A DNA stretch of 64,000 nucleotides from Paenibacillus cellulositrophicus. Its GTDB lineage: Bacteria; Bacillota; Bacilli; Paenibacillales; Paenibacillaceae. Below are positions 59,346-64,000 of the stretch, piece by piece. Numbering within the stretch: the first letter of the stretch is position 1; each line of letters starts with the position of its first letter. A program made the position numbers and the translations under genes. Location of the stretch: contig NZ_CP045295.1 of the NCBI RefSeq assembly GCF_009363095.1, positions 744,001 through 808,000 of the forward strand. Direction: 5' to 3'. Below the pieces are notes generated by a model that was not told the DNA's origin, made no database searches, and saw only the letters and a list, made by a program, of their open reading frames with translations.

Positions 59346-62300
59346 CTAAGCATCAAGCAGCACAAGCCGAATCGTTTTCACTTCAAAAGGGCGGAAATCC
59401 AGCTTGAACTTCCCTTCAGCAACCGGCAGATCGGCCGTCACTTCCTCCAGCATATTGGTTTCGTACGCTGTTTTGACAGGGAGGTCAAAGGTCAATCCGC
59501 ATGATACGGTGGCACCCTTGCATTCATAGACCCGGAAGATCCAGTCTCCCGATCCGTCTTCGGCAAGCTTGACCGTCTCTGTAATTACGCTGGCTTGATC
59601 CGTTTGCAGGATAGACTTATGACCCACCTGGTTTCCGCTGTGCACGAGGCTTACCGGATAGTTCAGCTCATACGCTTCCTGAACGACGGGACTGTCCAGA
59701 AATGACCCGTTCCATACAAAGAATCCGTACGTAAACTTGTGCGTTCCCTGATCCGACGTTTCGTCCGGGTGCGTCGGCGAACGAAGCAGCGTCAAGCTCA
59801 TCGTGTTGTCCTGCACGGCGATCCCGTATTTGCAATCGTTCAGCAGCGCAAAGCTGCGGTTCGTCTCCGCAAGCACCGCCCACTTATGCTGGCATACTTC
59901 GAACCGGTCGGCATCGTGGGGCCTGGAAGCATGATTTGGCCGTTTGACGTAACCGAACTGAATTTCCTGTAACGATTCGTTCGCATGGACACGTACAGGA
60001 AAATCAACCCGCAGCATTTTGTTCTTCTCGTGCCAATGTACCGTCGTATGAAACTCAACGCGGCGGCTGCCGGCCCGGATCCGGATATCCTGGATTAATT
60101 TGGATCGATGAAGCATGCGCTCAACGCGGATATTGGCAAACAGGGGCCCCTCTGCGGTGACATAGACTTCGGCCTTCTCATCCAACGCGACTGGTGCAGC
60201 CTGATAGCCGCGGTCGATTTCCCACGCATCGAACGCCGACGGCTGATCGCGGTACATCTTCATGGCGTTGCAATGTCCCGCCGTCCATTCCGTTCCGGTT
60301 TCCTTGTCCAGGATGCTGACGATCTCACCATATTCATTTATCCCAATGGCTAAGTACTCGTTCTCAAGATGCGACTTCGCAGCAACTAGGACAGCTTGTC
60401 CCGGCGCTTCCGGCGTTACGTCATCCGCAGTAACCGTGTATGCTGCCCATCCCGCAGACGGCGTTTCGACTTCCGCGTAACAATTGCCGTCATGCCGCTG
60501 CACAGGGAGCGTTTTTCCGTCCCGGTCCGCGATACCTTCTACGCCTTCGGGCAGGGCAACCAGCTCTTTCCTTGCCCAGGAGAGCGAGTTAAACACCGTA
60601 ACACCGGAACGTCCGCTACCCGCAAGCACCTCTCTTGCGCCGGAAGCCATCGCATCGACGAGCCCGTTCAATTCCGTCAGCTCTGCCTGCGCCTCCTCAT
60701 GGACGCGATGAATGGACGTGCCCGGCAAAATATCATGGAACTGATGCAGCAGCAGCTTCTTCCACAACCGGTCCATCTCCTCGTACGGATAGGCCCGGCG
60801 CTGAAGCAGGCTGGCGGCGGCACCCCATATTTCAGCCTCGTGAAGCCCGACCTCCGCCTTCCGGTTTAGCCGCTTGATCTGAGCCTGCGTCGTATAGGTT
60901 CCCCGGTGCGCCGGATAGTACAGCTCTCCGACATATTTGGCATCCGGAACACCTCTTTCGATCTGATCTTCAAAATAGTCGATCGGCGAGCCGTGCACCG
61001 TACGCGGCACGCCCTCCAAATTTTCAAGCCGGCGGAGGAATTCCAAGTCGTCCCGGTTTGCCCCGCCGCCGCCGTCGCCGTGGCCGAACTGTACGAGTCT
61101 TGTCGCAATGCCGTCCTTCTGCACCCGATCATTCCATTGCCGGATAAGAAACGACGGGTTGACCCGAATCGGAAAATCGCCATAATCCAGCAGATGGGTC
61201 AGCACCTGCGAGCCGTCGATCCCTTCCCAAAGAAAGGTATTGTACGGAAACGGGTCCGACACGTTCTCGTACGTCTGGAACATTTTCACGGAAGCAAAGT
61301 ACCTGAGCCCGCAACCCTTCATTATTTGCGGCATGTTGCCGGAGTATCCGAACACGTCGGGAAGCCACAGCATTTCGTTTTCCTTGCCGAACTCCTCCTT
61401 GAAAAAGCGCTTGCCGTACAGTATTTGCCGGATCAGGCTCTCCCCGCCGGGCAGATTCGTATCGGATTCCACCCACATGCCGCCTTCCGGAATGATCCGT
61501 CCTTCCTTCACCGCTTGTTGGATGCGTGCATACAACTCGGGATACAGGTCCTTGGCAAGCTGGAACAAGTACGGCTGGCTCTGGACGTAGCGGTAATCAG
61601 GATATTCTTCCATGAGGGCAAGCTGATTGGACATCGTCCGGGCGATTTTCCGCTTTGTTTCCTCCATCGGCCACAACCAGGCGATATCGAGATGGGACTG
61701 CCCCATGAGGTACAGCAAGGGCGCCGTCGATCCATTTACGCATTCCAGGAGCGGCGCCATCCGCTGCCGGCACTTGCGAACGTTATCCGTCAGCGCATCC
61801 TTCGCAAGCCCCCAGTCGATCGTCCGGACGACCTCCGTCAAACCGCGGTCGATTTCCGCCGCGCGCAGCGAATCCGGATCGATATGATTTCTGACCTGAA
61901 CCAAACATTCCAAATCGATATAAAATTGATAGATTTCCTCTTCAAAAAGGCAAAGCTGCGATTCGCCAAGCACCGGCTGGATGCCCGAATGGCCGGCATA
62001 CGCCTCGGCAGCGACTTCAAACCCTTCGCCGGCCTTAGCGCTGCGTGTCAGCGTCACGTCATGGTGCTGAAGATCCAGCGCCCCCCGTACGATTCCGTTC
62101 ACGTAGACCGTCGCCTCTGAGCCGAAATCGGCCCGGATGACCAAGCGTTTGCCCTCGGCTTCCATGGGAGCGGTAACCGATGAGCGAAGCCATGCATACG
62201 TCCAGTCTCCGCCCCACCGGTCGCCCGGCTCGATCGCCTCAAATCGTTTACTCTCTATTTCATCGCAGGATAGCCGCTCCTTCGTGACAAAGCAGGTAAA

Positions 62301-62402
62301 ATCGACCGGCGAGACCACGGTATAAATGTAACGGTTTTTATCCTTCAACAGCTTCTCAACATGGTATAGAATCTCTTTTCTCTTATCCAAATGACGGATC
62401 AC
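59346..62402 (-). CDS. GH38 alpha-mannosidase
   Basis: A 1018-residue intracellular glycosidase. The GH38 core is clear: zinc-binding GQSHLDIAWLWPMEETKRK (about residue 235), GGMWVESDTNLPGGESLIRQ, and the nucleophile Asp in LWLPDVFGYSGNMPQIM. The middle and C-terminal beta domains are present (FNSLSWARKELVALPEGVE ... RPFEVKTIRLVLLDA), so it is full length. The start is GTG at 62402, overlapping the stop of the short upstream ORF, with a weak RBS. Part of the operon isomerase, short ORF, mannosidase, esterase. Confidence 0.92.
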   Translation of the reverse strand: MIRHLDKRKEILYHVEKLLKDKNRYIYTVVSPVDFTCFVTKERLSCDEIESKRFEAIEPGDRWGGDWTYAWLRSSVTAPMEAEGKRLVIRADFGSEATVYVNGIVRGALDLQHHDVTLTRSAKAGEGFEVAAEAYAGHSGIQPVLGESQLCLFEEEIYQFYIDLECLVQVRNHIDPDSLRAAEIDRGLTEVVRTIDWGLAKDALTDNVRKCRQRMAPLLECVNGSTAPLLYLMGQSHLDIAWLWPMEETKRKIARTMSNQLALMEEYPDYRYVQSQPYLFQLAKDLYPELYARIQQAVKEGRIIPEGGMWVESDTNLPGGESLIRQILYGKRFFKEEFGKENEMLWLPDVFGYSGNMPQIMKGCGLRYFASVKMFQTYENVSDPFPYNTFLWEGIDGSQVLTHLLDYGDFPIRVNPSFLIRQWNDRVQKDGIATRLVQFGHGDGGGGANRDDLEFLRRLENLEGVPRTVHGSPIDYFEDQIERGVPDAKYVGELYYPAHRGTYTTQAQIKRLNRKAEVGLHEAEIWGAAASLLQRRAYPYEEMDRLWKKLLLHQFHDILPGTSIHRVHEEAQAELTELNGLVDAMASGAREVLAGSGRSGVTVFNSLSWARKELVALPEGVEGIADRDGKTLPVQRHDGNCYAEVETPSAGWAAYTVTADDVTPEAPGQAVLVAAKSHLENEYLAIGINEYGEIVSILDKETGTEWTAGHCNAMKMYRDQPSAFDAWEIDRGYQAAPVALDEKAEVYVTAEGPLFANIRVERMLHRSKLIQDIRIRAGSRRVEFHTTVHWHEKNKMLRVDFPVRVHANESLQEIQFGYVKRPNHASRPHDADRFEVCQHKWAVLAETNRSFALLNDCKYGIAVQDNTMSLTLLRSPTHPDETSDQGTHKFTYGFFVWNGSFLDSPVVQEAYELNYPVSLVHSGNQVGHKSILQTDQASVITETVKLAEDGSGDWIFRVYECKGATVSCGLTFDLPVKTAYETNMLEEVTADLPVAEGKFKLDFRPFEVKTIRLVLLDA

Positions 62403-62596
62403 ATCCCTATGAATTGATCTGGGTTGCAGCGGATGCCGCTGTACCGGAGCGTGGCGAGACCATGCTGCAGCGACAGGTTCACACGAAAGGACGGCTGGAT
62501 CACATCCGCCAAGGATCCAAGGGGCATATGCCCCTTAATCCCGCCGTGGTATCCGTCTACAAAATACGATGTTACCGCCCGCTCCATCGGACTCAT
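62399..62596 (-). CDS. Short coupled ORF, probable remnant of a larger gene
   Basis: A 65-residue frame beginning MSPMERAVTSYFVDGYHGGIKGHMP. It starts at an ATGA overlap with the isomerase-like gene and its stop overlaps the GTG start of the mannosidase, so it sits exactly in the reading chain of the operon. The first ~30 residues look like the N-terminus of a longer glycan-related protein; the rest is not recognisable and it ends abruptly. An internal deletion in an ancestral gene is the simplest reading. Function unknown. Confidence 0.5.
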   Translation of the reverse strand: MSPMERAVTSYFVDGYHGGIKGHMPLGSLADVIQPSFRVNLSLQHGLATLRYSGIRCNPDQFIGM

Positions 62597-63444
62597 CTGT
62601 CTCCCGCACCGATTCCGGCAGCGGTGAATACGCGATCGAACCCGACTTTGGAGCGGCGAACCAGCTGTTCCGGTGTGTCTTCCGGCATGGCCCGCGTCAG
62701 CACTTCCTGCGATACAATACCGTCATATCCGATGCGCTGCAGCCCTCTTAAAAAGCCCTCCAGGTCGATGACGCCTTCCCCAGGGTACAGACGCCCGTTA
62801 TCCAGCACGGCCTCAACCGGCAGATCCGCTGCGTCGTTGATATGCACATGAACGATCTGCTGCGGCTGCAGCCGCTCGATGTCGTCTACGGAGAGACCGT
62901 TCGTATACCAATGATACGCATCCAGCAGCAGGCCGACATTCGGCTCGCCGATCGCTTCGACCCAATCCAGCGTCTCTTCCATCGTCCAGATAAAAGGGTA
63001 TTTCCACGCCGTCCGCAGATGATGCGGACCGACGAATTCCAGTCCGAGCCTGATGCCATAGGCGCCGAGGATTTGGGCGCAAATGCGCAGGCGCCGGGTG
63101 GCGACCGCCATGAAGTGCGCCGGTTTGGCGTCGGTCGATGGCAGAATGTACGTGCAGCAGCGCGTGCATCCCAGCGCCCGGGCCGCGGCGGCAGCTTCCG
63201 TCAGGCCAGGCAGCCCGGCGAGGAACTCATCCTCGCCCGCCCTCCATTCCACAGGCAGACCAATCGCGCCGATGACGACTCCGTGCCGCTCAAGCTTAGC
63301 CGCAGCCCCCTCTGTTCCCAGCCGCTCGATCAATCCCCGGGCATCGATGTCAACCGCTTGAAAACCGCCCTCACCCGCCAATTCGATGAACCTCTCTTCA
63401 CTTTCGACTGCTCCCAAACCGGCAAGCGTCAATCCCTTCAGCAT
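62593..63444 (-). CDS. Sugar phosphate isomerase/epimerase-like TIM barrel
   Basis: A 283-residue protein of the xylose-isomerase-like (AP endonuclease 2 fold) family: RLGLEFVGPHHLRTAWKYPFIWTMEETLDWVEAIGEPNVGLLLDAYHWYTNGLSVDDIERL and VHVHINDAADLPVE carry the usual Glu, Asp, His metal ligands. ATG 63444 has GAGGAGGAATATCAC ahead. It starts the readable operon with the mannosidase; a role in isomerising the released sugar is likely. Confidence 0.88.
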   Translation of the reverse strand: MLKGLTLAGLGAVESEERFIELAGEGGFQAVDIDARGLIERLGTEGAAAKLERHGVVIGAIGLPVEWRAGEDEFLAGLPGLTEAAAAARALGCTRCCTYILPSTDAKPAHFMAVATRRLRICAQILGAYGIRLGLEFVGPHHLRTAWKYPFIWTMEETLDWVEAIGEPNVGLLLDAYHWYTNGLSVDDIERLQPQQIVHVHINDAADLPVEAVLDNGRLYPGEGVIDLEGFLRGLQRIGYDGIVSQEVLTRAMPEDTPEQLVRRSKVGFDRVFTAAGIGAGDR

Positions 63445-63516
63445 GTGATATTCCTCCTCACTGTTGTTTGAAAAAAATCTCCATCCCATTGCAATCTGCC
63501 TGAGCAGCCCGGCGCT

Positions 63517-63999
63517 CTATGAACCACTCGTTCCCTGGACCGGCGTCAGCCCAAGCTTCGGATTGGCCAAGTCGAGCTTATACATGACCTGATTGTAGTT
63601 ATAACGCGGCGTCGGGACATGATTGGTGAACGTATTCGTATACGTGCCCTCGAAGTAGATGATCCGGCCGCCCTCCTTATTGAAAAACTTATGCTGGGCC
63701 ACATTATAAAAAGTATAGTTGTTATGCGTGACGATCTTTTTAGCCGTGGTCCAAGGACCTTGAGGCGCGGGCGCTTCCGCGTACCAGATTTCTCCGAGCA
63801 CGGAGGACTTGCCTTGCATCTGCTGCCCGATCATCACGTAACGCTGCCGGTAATCGTTCCATTCGATTGAGCTTGAAGCCATTTGGACCTCTTCGCCGGT
63901 ATCGGCGTCTTTTAATTGAAAGTAGGTTGGATCGTCCGCCTGGATCAGTCCGGCATCGATCAATTCCTTCTCTTGAACCTGGGTGAGCGGCGGGGTGTT
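63517..63999 (-). CDS. Beta-propeller-like extracellular glycosidase or sialidase-type protein, C-terminal part (partial)
   Basis: The frame is open to the right edge of the window, so the 5' part is missing (about 160 codons seen, beginning NTPPLTQVQEKELIDAG). Visible propeller-like strands include MASSSIEWNDYRQRYVMIGQQ, GEIWYAEAPAPQGPW and GRIIYFEGTYTNTF, as in DUF4185/GH43-like five-bladed proteins. It ends 73 bases before the isomerase-like gene and may belong to the same glycan operon. Exact family not certain. Confidence 0.6.
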   Translation of the reverse strand, partial: NTPPLTQVQEKELIDAGLIQADDPTYFQLKDADTGEEVQMASSSIEWNDYRQRYVMIGQQMQGKSSVLGEIWYAEAPAPQGPWTTAKKIVTHNNYTFYNVAQHKFFNKEGGRIIYFEGTYTNTFTNHVPTPRYNYNQVMYKLDLANPKLGLTPVQGTSGS

Positions 64000-64000
64000 C

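Noticed and set aside
60906..62120. 404-codon plus-strand frame
   Set aside because: Antisense shadow of the GH38 mannosidase.
1..64000. CRISPR arrays, tRNA or rRNA genes, intact insertion sequences or prophage
   Set aside because: No regularly spaced repeats, no cloverleaf or rRNA sequence recognised, and no transposase or integrase frame seen.

Overview
The window looks like chromosomal DNA of a spore-forming, nitrogen-scavenging Bacillota, most probably Paenibacillus or a close relative. The reasons are a YesM/YesN two-component pair beside a LplA/LplB/LplC-type ABC system, an SLH-domain surface protein, a KinB-like kinase, a CD3324-type HTH protein, a Bacillus-style puc gene set, strong GGAGG ribosome binding sites and GlnR/TnrA-type boxes. 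No rRNA, tRNA, CRISPR array or intact insertion sequence was seen.

Layout. 0-2 kb: 3' part of a secreted subtilisin-like protease with a cohesin-like module. 2-8.3 kb: a decayed aminoglycoside phosphotransferase remnant, an amidohydrolase, a solitary MraY paralog, a membrane histidine kinase, a CD3324-type HTH protein and a phosphotransferase-like protein lacking catalytic residues. 8.4-12.4 kb: chorismate synthase with a divergent LysR regulator, then an AraC regulator divergent from an EamA transporter. 12.5-25 kb: two carbohydrate ABC operons without ATPase genes (one permease frameshifted), a serine beta-lactamase-fold protein with SLH modules, and YesMN. 25-27 kb: a small ABC exporter operon ending in its GntR regulator.

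27-58 kb is the striking part: a nitrogen-acquisition island. It holds an orphan NMT1-type binding protein; a nine-gene puc operon running from xanthine dehydrogenase to ureidoglycine transaminase; an eleven-gene run made of an SsuBC-type ABC pair, seven hydrolases or oxidoreductases and the xanthine dehydrogenase maturation genes pucA and pucB; a cytosine-deaminase-like enzyme; a CocE-type esterase; a gamma-glutamyltransferase-fold enzyme resembling oxamate amidohydrolase (HpxW); a two-gene CHR transporter; and a PucR regulator. I found a perfect TGTNAN7TNACA (GlnR/TnrA core) site in front of every main transcription unit of this island, and one more before the beta-lactamase-like gene. This suggests one nitrogen-limitation regulon that imports a heterocyclic or ureide substrate and mineralises purines as far as oxalate and ammonia. 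The operon at 41.5-48.9 kb is the best candidate for an undescribed pathway.

58-64 kb: a gene-poor stretch with decayed repeats, then a glycan-degradation operon (sugar isomerase-like TIM barrel, GH38 alpha-mannosidase, SGNH esterase) and a partial beta-propeller-like gene running off the right edge.

All family assignments come from reading motifs and from memory of the families; no database search was run. Start codons were moved downstream of the longest ORF wherever a good ribosome binding site and the end of the neighbouring gene supported it.
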